Positions 1 to 8,868 of a DNA stretch of 64,000 bases are shown piece after piece. Under the pieces are notes generated by a model. It saw only the letters and a program-made list of their open reading frames with translations. It did no database searches and had not been told where the DNA came from. Source of the DNA: Capnocytophaga leadbetteri (GTDB lineage: Bacteria; Bacteroidota; Bacteroidia; Flavobacteriales; Flavobacteriaceae); assembly GCF_003054025.1 (NCBI RefSeq), contig NZ_QBKG01000010.1, positions 1 to 64,000 on the forward strand. Direction: 5' to 3'. The position numbers and the translations under genes were made by a program. Each line of letters begins with the position of its first letter. Positions within the stretch are counted from its first letter, which is position 1.

Positions 1-2
1 AA

Positions 3-95
3 TTATCAAAATATAACTCAGGCTCACACGAGATATTCTTGCGCTACGAGCTTGTTAAAACCTATAAGAAAATCGTATCACCTCGATTCTTCTAA
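3..95 (+). CDS. PorP/SprF family protein, C-terminal end (partial)
   Basis: The first 95 bases hold the last 30 codons of an open frame that enters from the left edge and stops at TAA 93-95. The readable tail contains SGSHEIFLRYEL and ends in KKIVSPRFF. A GSHEI-type strand followed by a short basic linker and a final SPR(F/Y)F is how the outer-membrane PorP/SprF proteins usually end, as I recall the family. PorP/SprF proteins are 300-400 residue barrels that work with type IX secretion and gliding. The gene directly downstream has the PorE-like OmpA architecture that commonly follows PorP/SprF paralogues, which supports the call. Only the C-terminus is visible, so the assignment is moderate. 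Confidence 0.6.
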   Translation, partial: LSKYNSGSHEIFLRYELVKTYKKIVSPRFF

Positions 96-162
96 AATAA
101 TATTTTTAACCATTAATCATTTTACCTGTAAATTATTTAATAGTAATTGTTAATTGTTAAGA

Positions 163-2109
163 ATGAGATTATTAACTTTTAGTGTAGCTTTATTAAGCTC
201 TACTTCATTGCTTTTTGCTCAGCCAGAAAAAGAGTTAGAAAAGGCAAATGAAATGTATAAAAACTTTTCGTATGTTGATGCGATTAAAATTTATGAAAGA
301 ATAGCTCAAAAAGGCTTTGTAAATCAGGAAATGCTCCAAAGTTTAGGCAATGCCTATTATTACAATGCCGAGTACAAGAAGGCGCTTCCTTGGTACGAAC
401 AACTTTTTCAAGAAGGTAAATACAAGGTAAAACCTGAGTATTATTATCGTTATGCACAAACACTTAAGTCTGTTGGCGACTATACCCAAGCCGATAAAAT
501 GATGGCTAAGTTTGTTGAACTTACTAATGCTAACGATACTCGTGCAGCTCTTTTCGAAGAAAACAAAGATTATCAAACGGTTATTAAGAACAACTCAGGT
601 AGGTTTCAGCTCAATAATACCTCTATCAATACCGAAAATTCTGAATATGGTACCGCTTTTTATGGTGATAAGATAGTTTTTGCGGGGGCTACCGATGCCA
701 GAAAAGCTAAACATGGTGTATCTCAATGGACAGGCGAGAGTTTCTATGACCTTTACGAGGCAGAACATCATCAACAGAAGTTAGGCAATAGAAAACCTTT
801 CTCTTCTGCTATCAATACACAGTTCAATGAGTCTACACCTGTTTTTACTAAGGATGGTAATACAGTGTATTTTACACGTAATAACTATGTAAATAGAAGG
901 CTTGGTACTGATGTTGAAAATACTATTTTGCTCAAAATATTGCGTGCTACAAAAGATAAAAGTGGCAATTGGGGTAATATCATTGAAGTTCCTTTCAATA
1001 GCGACCAGTACAATGTAGCACACCCTGCCCTTAGTCCAGATGAAAAGTATTTGTACTTTGCTTCTGATATGCCAGGCTCATTTGGTAATTCTGATATCTT
1101 CCGAGTAGAAATTTTGGGTGATAATCAATATGGTACACCAGAAAACTTAGGAAATATCATTAACACAGCAGGACGCGAGTCTTTCCCTTATATCTCTAAA
1201 GATAATGTACTTTACTATTCTTCTGATGGTATACCTGGTCTTGGAGGGTTAGATATTTTCGCTGTGAAGTTTAATGCCGATGGTTCTACTTCCAAACCTG
1301 TAAATATTGGTATGCCTGGTAACAGTGCAGATGATGACTTCTGCTTTGTGTTCAATAGCGATAGCAAAATAGGTTTCTTAACCTCAAATCGCCCTGGAGG
1401 GAAAGGTAAAGATGATATTTACAGCTTCCACGAAGATAAACCTTTATTGTTCTCTTGTCAGAAAAATATCAAAGGGATAGTAAAAGATGCTAAAACTAAA
1501 GCTATTATTGCCGATGCAAAAGTAATTTTATCTGATAAAGTGATGAAAGAAGTAAGTACAGACCTGTCAAAAACTGATGGTACTTTCACTTTTGAAAAAG
1601 TAAATTGCAATGATTCTCACTACTACTTACGTGGTGAAAAAGAAAAATACGAAACAGCAGAGGTGAATGTTACTGTAGGAAAAGATGAGGTAGTATACGA
1701 GATATTGCTCAACCCAAGACAAGTAGCTATCAAAAAAGGTATGGACTTAGCTAAAGTATTTGAAATCAAAGAAATTAAGTTTGATTATAACAAAGCCAAT
1801 ATCCGTCCAGATGCTGAGGTAGAGCTTACTAAAATCGTAGAGGTAATGCGCGAGTATCCAAAAATGAAGATAGATATTCGTTCTCATACCGATAGCCGTG
1901 GTGCTGACTCATATAACCTTAAACTTTCTGACCGCCGTGCTAAAGCTACCCTCGAATGGATAGTTAAACAAGGTATTGATAGAAAACGTTTGAAAGCTAA
2001 AGGTTATGGTGAGACACGTCTCGTAAACGGATGCTCTAACGGAGTGCCTTGTACTGAAGAAGAACATCAAGAAAACCGTCGCAGCGAGTTTATCATTGTT
2101 GCGATGTAA
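163..2109 (+). CDS. PorE-like OmpA family protein (TPR, PD40 propeller, CRD, OmpA)
   Basis: 648-residue exported envelope protein. I start it at ATG 163; an in-frame TTG at 154 would put three residues before a good signal peptide (LLTFSVALLSSTSLLFAQ). Domains in order: TPR-like helices (about 20-105), PD40/WD40-like propeller (about 170-400, with repeated LSPDEKYLYFASD-type blades), a carboxypeptidase-regulatory-like fold (about 435-510) and an OmpA peptidoglycan-binding domain (about 535-648, with FDYNKANIR and HTDSRG near 575). This is the architecture of PorE, which anchors the type IX secretion machine to peptidoglycan. It lies 67 bp after a PorP/SprF-like tail and 114 bp before a paralogue. 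It is probably a PorE paralogue serving a specific secreted adhesin rather than PorE itself. No consensus promoter is visible, so co-transcription with the upstream gene is likely. Confidence 0.85.
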   Translation: MRLLTFSVALLSSTSLLFAQPEKELEKANEMYKNFSYVDAIKIYERIAQKGFVNQEMLQSLGNAYYYNAEYKKALPWYEQLFQEGKYKVKPEYYYRYAQTLKSVGDYTQADKMMAKFVELTNANDTRAALFEENKDYQTVIKNNSGRFQLNNTSINTENSEYGTAFYGDKIVFAGATDARKAKHGVSQWTGESFYDLYEAEHHQQKLGNRKPFSSAINTQFNESTPVFTKDGNTVYFTRNNYVNRRLGTDVENTILLKILRATKDKSGNWGNIIEVPFNSDQYNVAHPALSPDEKYLYFASDMPGSFGNSDIFRVEILGDNQYGTPENLGNIINTAGRESFPYISKDNVLYYSSDGIPGLGGLDIFAVKFNADGSTSKPVNIGMPGNSADDDFCFVFNSDSKIGFLTSNRPGGKGKDDIYSFHEDKPLLFSCQKNIKGIVKDAKTKAIIADAKVILSDKVMKEVSTDLSKTDGTFTFEKVNCNDSHYYLRGEKEKYETAEVNVTVGKDEVVYEILLNPRQVAIKKGMDLAKVFEIKEIKFDYNKANIRPDAEVELTKIVEVMREYPKMKIDIRSHTDSRGADSYNLKLSDRRAKATLEWIVKQGIDRKRLKAKGYGETRLVNGCSNGVPCTEEEHQENRRSEFIIVAM

Positions 2110-2129
2110 TAATCTCTCATAATAGCTTT

Positions 2130-2164
2130 GTCAAAGAGGTAATATTTATAGTTACCTCTTTGGC
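2130..2164 (+). terminator. Hairpin between the two PorE-like genes
   Basis: A 13-bp inverted repeat (arms 2130-2142 and 2152-2164, one G-T pair, 9-nt loop) lies 20 bp after the first OmpA-type gene. There is no clear T-run after it, so it is more likely an attenuator or mRNA-stabilising hairpin than a strong terminator. Confidence 0.35.
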
Positions 2165-2223
2165 AAAATCTTTAAATATAGTATTCATTTCCTAAATTCT
2201 TAATTTTTTCTTATTTATATCTT

Positions 2224-4206
2224 ATGAAAAAACTTTTTTTTATAACTTTCTTATTAATATTACAATTCTCTTTTGCTCAAAATGAAAAAGAAGCTTTGCA
2301 AAAAGCAGCTAAATATTATAAGAACTTAGATTATGTTGCGGCTATCAATGCTTATGAAAGTATAGCCCGCAAAGGAGTTGAACCTCAAGAACTCTTAGAA
2401 AACCTTGGTAATGCTTACTATTATAATGCTGATTATCAGCAAGCCCATAAATGGTATGATAAACTCTTCAAAGCTAAGGATCCTAAAACTAATAAGCCTT
2501 TAAATATCAATCCAGAATATTATTACCGCTATGCTCAAACTCTCAAAAGCAAAGGTGATTACGATGCTTCCGACAAAGTAATGGATCAGTTTGTAGCACT
2601 TACAGGTAAAAACGATGTGCGTGCTGTACTATTTCTCAAAAACAGAGATTATCAGGCTGAAGTAAAACGTAATTCAGGTAGAATAGAGCTCAATTTGCTC
2701 AAACTCAATACCAAAAAATCAGAGTATGGTACCGCTTTCTATGGCGATAATATTGTATATGCTACTACTAAAAGTGGCTTCCTAAAACGTCGTTCAGAAT
2801 GGACAGGCGATAACTTTTATACGCTCTATGAAGCTAATACCGATAGCCTTCAAGCCTCAAAAAAAGCAAAACTAAACGGTATTAATACCAAGTTTAATGA
2901 ATCGACAGCTGCCTTTACTAAAGATGGTAATACGATGTATTTTACACGTAATAACTTCATCAATAACGAGGTAAAAACTAATGGTGACCAAACCGTATTG
3001 CTTAAGATTTTTAAGGCTACTAAAGATAAAAGTGGCAAATGGGGAAATGTGCAAGAAATGCCTTTCAATAGCAATATTCACAGCGTAGCGCACCCAGCCC
3101 TTAGTCCTGATGGCAAATACATCTATTACACTTCTGATATGAAAGGTACTATTGGTGCTTCTGATATCTACCGCTCTAAAATATTAAAAGACGGTTATGG
3201 TAAACCAGAGAACTTAGGCGAGCGTATCAACACACCTGGTCGTGAGTCTTTTCCTTTTATATCTGATGATAATATACTCTATTTCTCTTCTGACGGCTTC
3301 CCTGGCTTAGGAGGCTTAGACATTTTTGCTGTCAAATTAGATGCAGAGGGCAATCCTATTACTAAGCCTATCAATATAGGCCGTCCTGGTAATAGTGGAG
3401 ATGATGATTTTTGTTATGTTATCAACAGTCATACACACATAGGTTATCTTACCTCTAATCGTCCAGAGGGTAGAGGCAGCGATGATATCTATAGCTTCTA
3501 TGAGCATACCCCTCTTCGTTTTACTTGTCAATACAACCTTAAGGGGGTAGTTAAAGATGCTGCTACATCAGCTATTATCCCTAATGCTAAGGTAGCTCTT
3601 TGGAGTACTAACAATACTCTTTTAGAGGAAACTACAGCCGACGCAGAAGGTGCATTCACCTTCAATTACACAGCTGATTGTGGCGACTTACAACTGTTGA
3701 TTAAATCAGAGAAAGAAAAATACAACAGCAATCAGCAGCTTTTAGCGCTTAATAGCAATAAAGATGTAACAGCTGAAGTATTATTGACGCCTATTCCTGT
3801 AGTAGAAGAGAAGAAACCTAAAGAAATAGTGGTAGGCAACGATTTAGCCAAAATATTGAATATCGAAAACATCTACTTCGATTATAATAAAGCTAACATT
3901 CGCAAAGATGCAGCTGAGCAGTTAGCTAAAATCGTAAAAGTGATGCAAGAGCACCCTACAATGACGGTAGATGTACGCTTGCATACTGATAGTAGGGGTT
4001 CTGATAAGTACAACCTAGCCCTTTCACAACGCCGTGCTAAGTCTACTATCAAGTGGATTACCTCTCACGGTATCAAGAAAAACCGTATTACTGGTAAAGG
4101 GTATGGCGAAACCCAGTTAGTAAACGAATGTAGCAATGGGGTACCTTGTACCGAAGAGCAACATCAAGCCAACCGTCGTAGTGAGTTCATCATTATTAGT
4201 TATTAG
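2224..4206 (+). CDS. Second PorE-like OmpA family protein (tandem paralogue)
   Basis: 660 residues with the same domain order as its upstream neighbour: signal peptide (cleavage near SFAQ at about 19), TPR-like helices, PD40 propeller, carboxypeptidase-regulatory-like domain, OmpA domain with FDYNKANIRKDA and HTDSRGSDKYN (about 587). Long stretches match the neighbour almost residue for residue, such as SEYGTAFYGD, GRESFP and the C-terminal NGVPCTEE block. This shows tandem duplication followed by divergence, strongest in the carboxypeptidase-like domain and the linker before OmpA, which is longer here. It probably ties an outer-membrane PorP/SprF-type complex to peptidoglycan. It ends at a strong terminator shared with the convergent murC. 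Confidence 0.85.
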   Translation: MKKLFFITFLLILQFSFAQNEKEALQKAAKYYKNLDYVAAINAYESIARKGVEPQELLENLGNAYYYNADYQQAHKWYDKLFKAKDPKTNKPLNINPEYYYRYAQTLKSKGDYDASDKVMDQFVALTGKNDVRAVLFLKNRDYQAEVKRNSGRIELNLLKLNTKKSEYGTAFYGDNIVYATTKSGFLKRRSEWTGDNFYTLYEANTDSLQASKKAKLNGINTKFNESTAAFTKDGNTMYFTRNNFINNEVKTNGDQTVLLKIFKATKDKSGKWGNVQEMPFNSNIHSVAHPALSPDGKYIYYTSDMKGTIGASDIYRSKILKDGYGKPENLGERINTPGRESFPFISDDNILYFSSDGFPGLGGLDIFAVKLDAEGNPITKPINIGRPGNSGDDDFCYVINSHTHIGYLTSNRPEGRGSDDIYSFYEHTPLRFTCQYNLKGVVKDAATSAIIPNAKVALWSTNNTLLEETTADAEGAFTFNYTADCGDLQLLIKSEKEKYNSNQQLLALNSNKDVTAEVLLTPIPVVEEKKPKEIVVGNDLAKILNIENIYFDYNKANIRKDAAEQLAKIVKVMQEHPTMTVDVRLHTDSRGSDKYNLALSQRRAKSTIKWITSHGIKKNRITGKGYGETQLVNECSNGVPCTEEQHQANRRSEFIIISY

Positions 4207-4236
4207 TTATTAGTTATATTTTTAAAATTGTTATAC

Positions 4237-4276
4237 AAAAAAACAGTCTGAGTGTTATCACTCAGACTGTTTTTTT
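4237..4276. terminator. Bidirectional terminator between PorE-like gene and murC
   Basis: An 18-bp perfect inverted repeat (arms 4237-4254 and 4259-4276, TTAT loop) begins with seven A and ends with seven T, so it gives a GC-containing stem plus U-tract on both strands. It separates convergent genes and also closes the murC transcript, so ftsQ/ftsA/ftsZ do not follow here. Confidence 0.9.
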
Positions 4277-4293
4277 GTATATTTATCTCTTCT

Positions 4294-5643
4294 TTATTTT
4301 CTACTCATAGCCTCTTTTATATGGGCTACTTCAGCACCTATATCGCCAGCACCTACAGCTAATAGTAGAGAGGGCTGCATAGTCTCTAGTAAAGGGATTA
4401 GCTCTTTCTTGCTTACTAATGTCTTTTGTGGGGTAGTGATTTTGCTTAGCAAAACTTCAGAGGTAATGCCTTCAATAGGCAATTCTCTGGCAGGATAAAT
4501 ATCCAATAGGATAACCTCATCAAACTGCGATAAGCTTTTAGCAAAATCATTCATAAAGTCACGCGTGCGACTGAAGAGGTGAGGCTGAAAGATAATAGTT
4601 TTAGGGGTATCAGGATACATTTCACTCACAGCCTGATAAAGCGCATTAATTTCTGAAGGGTGATGAGCGTAATCATCTATAAACACCCTATTTTTCTCTT
4701 TTATGATATACGAAAAACGTCTTTTTACTCCTTTGAAAGTTGCCAAATGAGGAAGTAAGGCTTCTGGGGCAAATCCAGCCTTTACTGCCATCGAAACAGC
4801 AGCTAAAGCATTTAATAAATTGTGTCTTCCGGGTTTTAAGAAAGTGTAATCTTTGTAGACACCTCCTTTGTATTTAAAATCGAAGTGGTAAACACCATCT
4901 ACTATGCGAATATGCTGAAAAGAATAGTCAGAATCATCTTCTAATCCAAAAGTTTCGCCTGCTATAGCCAGTCCATTGCGCACTATTAGGCTACCTCCTT
5001 CTTTTATTTTGGCTGCAAATTGGTGAAATCCTTCTATCAGGTGTTGCTCATCACCATAAATATCGAGGTGGTCAGCGTCCATAGAAGTGATACACGCTAT
5101 ATTAGGCGATAGACGCAAGAAAGAACGGTCAAACTCATCAGCTTCAGCTACCGTGTATTCATTACCGTGTAGTACTAAGTTGCTATTGAAGTTTTCTGCT
5201 ATGCCTCCTAAGAAAGCACTTACCGAAGCGCCACTTTCTACTAATATATGGGCGAGAATGCTTGAAGTAGTCGTCTTTCCGTGCGTGCCTGCTACCGCTA
5301 AACAGAAACTGTTTTGCGTGATAAAGCCTAACACTTCAGAGCGTTTTACTATCTCATAACCATTTTGCTGAAAATACAGCAGTTCTGAATGGTCTTTAGG
5401 TATAGCAGGGGTATAAACTACCAAAGTAGTAGCTTTGTCTTTAAATGAGGCTGGAATAGCGGCAACATTATCAGTAAAGTGTACTGCTATTCCTTCTTTT
5501 TCAAGCATTTCTGTAATTTCAGTAGGCGTACGGTCGTAACCGCATACAGCTTTGCCATTAGCATTAAAATAACGTGCAAGGGCTGACATACCTATGCCGC
5601 CTATACCTATGAAATAAACGTTTTGTATGGGTGCTAAATTCAT
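4294..5643 (-). CDS. murC: UDP-N-acetylmuramate--L-alanine ligase
   Basis: 449 residues, the usual MurC length. MurC adds L-alanine to UDP-N-acetylmuramic acid in the cytoplasm, the first step of the peptidoglycan stem peptide. The N-terminal UDP-binding motif GIGGIGMSALARYF is at 13-26. The ATP-binding P-loop GTHGKTTT is at 119-126. The central Mur ligase motif (ADEFDRSFL, then DADHLDIYGD) and the C-terminal DDYAHHPSEI block are all present. The start overlaps the stop of the upstream gene by 4 bp (ATGA), so translation is coupled. The gene is last in its operon and is followed by a strong terminator instead of ftsQ. Confidence 0.97.
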   Translation of the reverse strand: MNLAPIQNVYFIGIGGIGMSALARYFNANGKAVCGYDRTPTEITEMLEKEGIAVHFTDNVAAIPASFKDKATTLVVYTPAIPKDHSELLYFQQNGYEIVKRSEVLGFITQNSFCLAVAGTHGKTTTSSILAHILVESGASVSAFLGGIAENFNSNLVLHGNEYTVAEADEFDRSFLRLSPNIACITSMDADHLDIYGDEQHLIEGFHQFAAKIKEGGSLIVRNGLAIAGETFGLEDDSDYSFQHIRIVDGVYHFDFKYKGGVYKDYTFLKPGRHNLLNALAAVSMAVKAGFAPEALLPHLATFKGVKRRFSYIIKEKNRVFIDDYAHHPSEINALYQAVSEMYPDTPKTIIFQPHLFSRTRDFMNDFAKSLSQFDEVILLDIYPARELPIEGITSEVLLSKITTPQKTLVSKKELIPLLETMQPSLLLAVGAGDIGAEVAHIKEAMSRK

Positions 5644-6485
5644 AACTTTTTGGTTTCTACTAATTTTCCGTCTTTGTAATATGATACTGTTGTTTCTTTT
5701 ATACTGCGGTCTTCGCAGGTCTTTTGGGTGATAACGCCTTTGTCATATAACTCACGGCAGTTACCTCTTTCTGTTATATACCACTTTTCAGTCAGCTTGC
5801 CTTCAGGGTCGTACTTAGTAGTGGCTTTACTATCGATAATCTCTATTTTTAGCTTACCATTTTGGTAGTACTCCTTAGTGATGTTTTTGATGCTATTTAC
5901 CTCCTTACTCGGGTTGCCGTTTTTGTGATAAGTAGTCACTATTTGGTCTGCGCCCTCTTTTAGATTGGTGTATATCTCTATCTTTTGTGCGATGTTCCCT
6001 GCGTGGTCATACACCAAGCCCTCTATCATATTTCCTTTAAAGATATTTTTCTTTCGCAATCGTCCTTCCGAGTTGAATAGGTGTATTTCTGATAACTTTC
6101 CGCTGTCAAAAATATAAGTAGAGGCTATGTTGCGTTTCTTGTTGAGAAACTTCCCTTCGCCTATCAGTATTCCTCCGTTACCTATTTCAAACTCAAATCG
6201 TTGTTCATCATTATCAATGATGTAGCTCCCTTTTGCCAAACTTACCTTGCGTGTAATGTAGGCTTGGCGTATCATATCGCTGTTGATAGCACCAGCATTA
6301 CCCTTTTTCATCAGTCGCTGTAGTTGCTCATACACTTCATAATTAGTGTATTCCTTAATCTCTACAATACCTTTCTTGAAAGCATCACTTTTTGTGTCGA
6401 TAAAAACCGAAGGCTTCAGCGTAGTTTGTCCTATTGCTGCAACTGCCCACCATATTATGCTTATAAAAATTAATTTCTTAGTCAT
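5640..6485 (-). CDS. Exported YwqK/MORN-like repeat protein in the mur operon
   Basis: 281-residue protein of unknown role. It has a signal peptide (hydrophobic 4-18, ending near AAIGQ) and then a region rich in short repeats of the type FNSEGRLRKK, YDHAGNIAQK, YHKNGNPSKE, YYQNGKLKIE, YDPEGKLTEK and YYKDGKLVE. This is the YwqK-like antitoxin/MORN-2 repeat pattern, often found in secreted or surface proteins of Bacteroidota. It sits between murG (13 bp upstream) and murC (4 bp overlap), so it is made together with enzymes of peptidoglycan precursor synthesis. No enzyme motif is visible. An envelope-associated role is inference from its position and signal peptide. Confidence 0.75.
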   Translation of the reverse strand: MTKKLIFISIIWWAVAAIGQTTLKPSVFIDTKSDAFKKGIVEIKEYTNYEVYEQLQRLMKKGNAGAINSDMIRQAYITRKVSLAKGSYIIDNDEQRFEFEIGNGGILIGEGKFLNKKRNIASTYIFDSGKLSEIHLFNSEGRLRKKNIFKGNMIEGLVYDHAGNIAQKIEIYTNLKEGADQIVTTYHKNGNPSKEVNSIKNITKEYYQNGKLKIEIIDSKATTKYDPEGKLTEKWYITERGNCRELYDKGVITQKTCEDRSIKETTVSYYKDGKLVETKKL

Positions 6486-6497
6486 TCTATTCAGATT

Positions 6498-7574
6498 TTA
6501 ATCGTTGAGTATGAGGTTTACTATATCTTTAGTAGCGTTGGGCTGTGCCAAGGCTTTTATATGTGCCGATAAGGCTTCTTGTTGTGCTTCATTGGCTATT
6601 AGCTTGCTAAAAGTGTTAGCAAACTGCTCATTTAGTTCACTTTCACGCAATAGTATAGCTGCTTGTTTGTCGGCTATCGCACGTGCGTTTTTGGTCTGGT
6701 GGTCTTCGGCTACGTTAGGCGAGGGGATAAAAATCACAGGCTTGCCCACTATGCATAGCTCACTCACTGAACTAGCTCCTGCGCGCGAGATAATCACATC
6801 AGCTGCTGCGTACGCTAATTCCATTCGGTCAATAAATGCCAATACGCGTACTTGTTCACTATTGTATTTTTTGTATTCTTCGTAATATAACTTTCCACAC
6901 TGCCATAACACCTGCACCCCTAATTGCTCAAAAAGAGGCAATTGCTGCTCTATAAGCTGATTGATACGGCGAGCACCTAAGCTACCTCCAAGCACTAATA
7001 AAGTTTTTCGCTCACTGTCTAAGTGAAAATAAGAGAGCCCTTCAGAGCGATACTCCCCTATGTTTAGCAAGCCATCGCGTATAGGATTTCCTGTTTTTAC
7101 TATTTTCTCCTTCGGGAAAAATTGCTCCATAGCATCGTAAGCTACACATATCTTGTGAGCGTTTTTAGCGAGCATCTTATTAGTGATGCCAGCATACGAA
7201 TTTTGCTCTTGTATAAAAGTAGGAATGCCCATCTGTCCTGCTACTTTCACTACAGCACCACTAGCGAAACCTCCAGTGCCTATCACAGCATCGGGCTTAA
7301 AACGTTTGATGATGCTCCTTGATTTTAGCAAGCTGCTGATAAATTTTAAGGGGAAAAGTAGGTTCTGCCAGCTGAGTTTGCGCTGCAAACCAGAAATCCA
7401 CAAGCCCTCAATGGGGTAACCTGCTTGAGGCACTTTCTGCATTTCCATACGGTCTTTTGCCCCTACGAAAAGGATTTCAGCATCGGGTAGCCGTCTTTTT
7501 AGCTCGTCAGCAATGGCTATGGCAGGGAATATATGCCCTCCTGTTCCTCCTCCTGATATGATAAATCTTTTCAT
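6498..7574 (-). CDS. murG: UDP-N-acetylglucosamine transferase MurG (lipid II synthesis)
   Basis: 358 residues, full length. MurG transfers GlcNAc to lipid I on the inner face of the cytoplasmic membrane to make lipid II. The glycine-rich loop [11 protein letters not shown] starts at residue 8. A second nucleotide-sugar loop (LGGSLGAR, about 194-201) and the C-terminal donor-binding segment [10 protein letters not shown] (about 260-270) are intact. The gene follows a metallophosphoesterase by 6 bp and precedes the YwqK-like gene by 12 bp. ftsW, its usual upstream neighbour in flavobacterial dcw clusters, is absent from this window. Confidence 0.97.
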   Translation of the reverse strand: MKRFIISGGGTGGHIFPAIAIADELKRRLPDAEILFVGAKDRMEMQKVPQAGYPIEGLWISGLQRKLSWQNLLFPLKFISSLLKSRSIIKRFKPDAVIGTGGFASGAVVKVAGQMGIPTFIQEQNSYAGITNKMLAKNAHKICVAYDAMEQFFPKEKIVKTGNPIRDGLLNIGEYRSEGLSYFHLDSERKTLLVLGGSLGARRINQLIEQQLPLFEQLGVQVLWQCGKLYYEEYKKYNSEQVRVLAFIDRMELAYAAADVIISRAGASSVSELCIVGKPVIFIPSPNVAEDHQTKNARAIADKQAAILLRESELNEQFANTFSKLIANEAQQEALSAHIKALAQPNATKDIVNLILND

Positions 7575-7580
7575 TATTTC

Positions 7581-8828
7581 TTAGCTATTTTGTTGTTTAT
7601 CAACTTCTAACGCCTGACTTCCACATTTCAGCTCTATCACCGTAATCTCAGGCCATACACCTAATCTACCAGGGAAAGCGTGGTATCCAAAACCTCTATT
7701 TACATTCAAATATCGTGCCCCTTCTTTATACATACCTCCCCAATATTTGTAGATATATTGCGAAGGACTCCAGCGCCACTGAGGTATCTCTATGCCGCAC
7801 TGCATTCCGTGCGTATGCCCGCTTAAGGTTAGGTCTATCGACTTCTGCTCTGGTAGTACTTTCTCTTGCCAGTGGGTGGGGTCGTGACTCATAAGTATCT
7901 TGAAATGAGCATCGCTTACTCCTTCCATCGCTTTGTTTAAGTCACCATATTTAGAAAAACGCCCGTGCCCCCAATTCTCTACCCCTATAAGGGCAATCTT
8001 GTCACCATTGCGCTCCAAATAACGGTTATTGTTTAGCAATAAATCCCAGCCCATTTCCTTCTGTAGCCGGTGTAGTTCTGCTATGTTTTGCTGTTTGGCT
8101 TCTACACTTTCCCAAGATGAATAATCACCATAATCGTGGTTACCCATAATCGAGAATACCCCATCAGGGGCGTGTAGGGTAGCAAATAGTTGCTTCCAAT
8201 CGCGTACCTCTTCAGCTAAGTTATTTACCAAATCGCCAGTAAATAGTATTACATCGCTCTTCTGAGCGTTGATAAGTTCCACTCCGTAACGTATTTTGTC
8301 GTAATTGTCAAAACTACCACAGTGAATATCAGATATTTGAGTGATGCGATAGCCGTCAAACGCTTTAGGTAGATTAGGGAAATAAAGCGTATACTTCCAC
8401 ACTTTGTAGTTATATTTTCCTTTGAAAATGCTGTAGAGTATCGAAGCGAAAGGTATAGCCGCCAATCCCCATCCTAAGGTGCTGACGAACTTGCGTCGTG
8501 AGGGAATACGTGGGGCATTTGCTCTTCTTTTGATAGAAAGAGCGCGCACTAAGCGACTAAGGTCTTCTATCAACAGCGGCAAACTGACAAAAAGGCAGAT
8601 GATAAGCCACGTAAGAAGTCCTGCCACAGCGTACTGTTGTCGAGCGCTCCATACTGTTTTGCCTCTTCCAAACCATTGGTAAAGTAAGTATAGTACTACC
8701 GCTATAGCCACTCCCCAGAACAGCCAATGTACCCATCGCGCAGCTTTAAGTGTCTTCAAACTCCTACTTGCGTAGAAACTCAGTAAAAAATAAAAAGTAA
8801 GGATACTGAAAAGTATAGCAAAAATCAT
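7581..8828 (-). CDS. Membrane-anchored metallophosphoesterase (YaeI-like)
   Basis: 415 residues. The N-terminal third has about four hydrophobic segments (around 1-20, 33-50, 66-88 and 115-135). It is followed by a calcineurin-like phosphoesterase domain with all metal-binding motifs in order: SDIHCG (about 165), GDLVNN (about 198), GNHDYGD (about 228) and SGHTHG (about 336). Related YaeI/LpxG-type enzymes cleave phosphodiester or pyrophosphate bonds of membrane-linked substrates; the substrate here cannot be told from sequence. It lies 6 bp before murG and 40 bp after cutC, so it is probably part of the cutC-to-murC transcript. Confidence 0.85.
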   Translation of the reverse strand: MIFAILFSILTFYFLLSFYASRSLKTLKAARWVHWLFWGVAIAVVLYLLYQWFGRGKTVWSARQQYAVAGLLTWLIICLFVSLPLLIEDLSRLVRALSIKRRANAPRIPSRRKFVSTLGWGLAAIPFASILYSIFKGKYNYKVWKYTLYFPNLPKAFDGYRITQISDIHCGSFDNYDKIRYGVELINAQKSDVILFTGDLVNNLAEEVRDWKQLFATLHAPDGVFSIMGNHDYGDYSSWESVEAKQQNIAELHRLQKEMGWDLLLNNNRYLERNGDKIALIGVENWGHGRFSKYGDLNKAMEGVSDAHFKILMSHDPTHWQEKVLPEQKSIDLTLSGHTHGMQCGIEIPQWRWSPSQYIYKYWGGMYKEGARYLNVNRGFGYHAFPGRLGVWPEITVIELKCGSQALEVDKQQNS

Positions 8829-8868
8829 ATAATCAATTGAAAATTAGTAAAATAGATGAATTGGTTAA

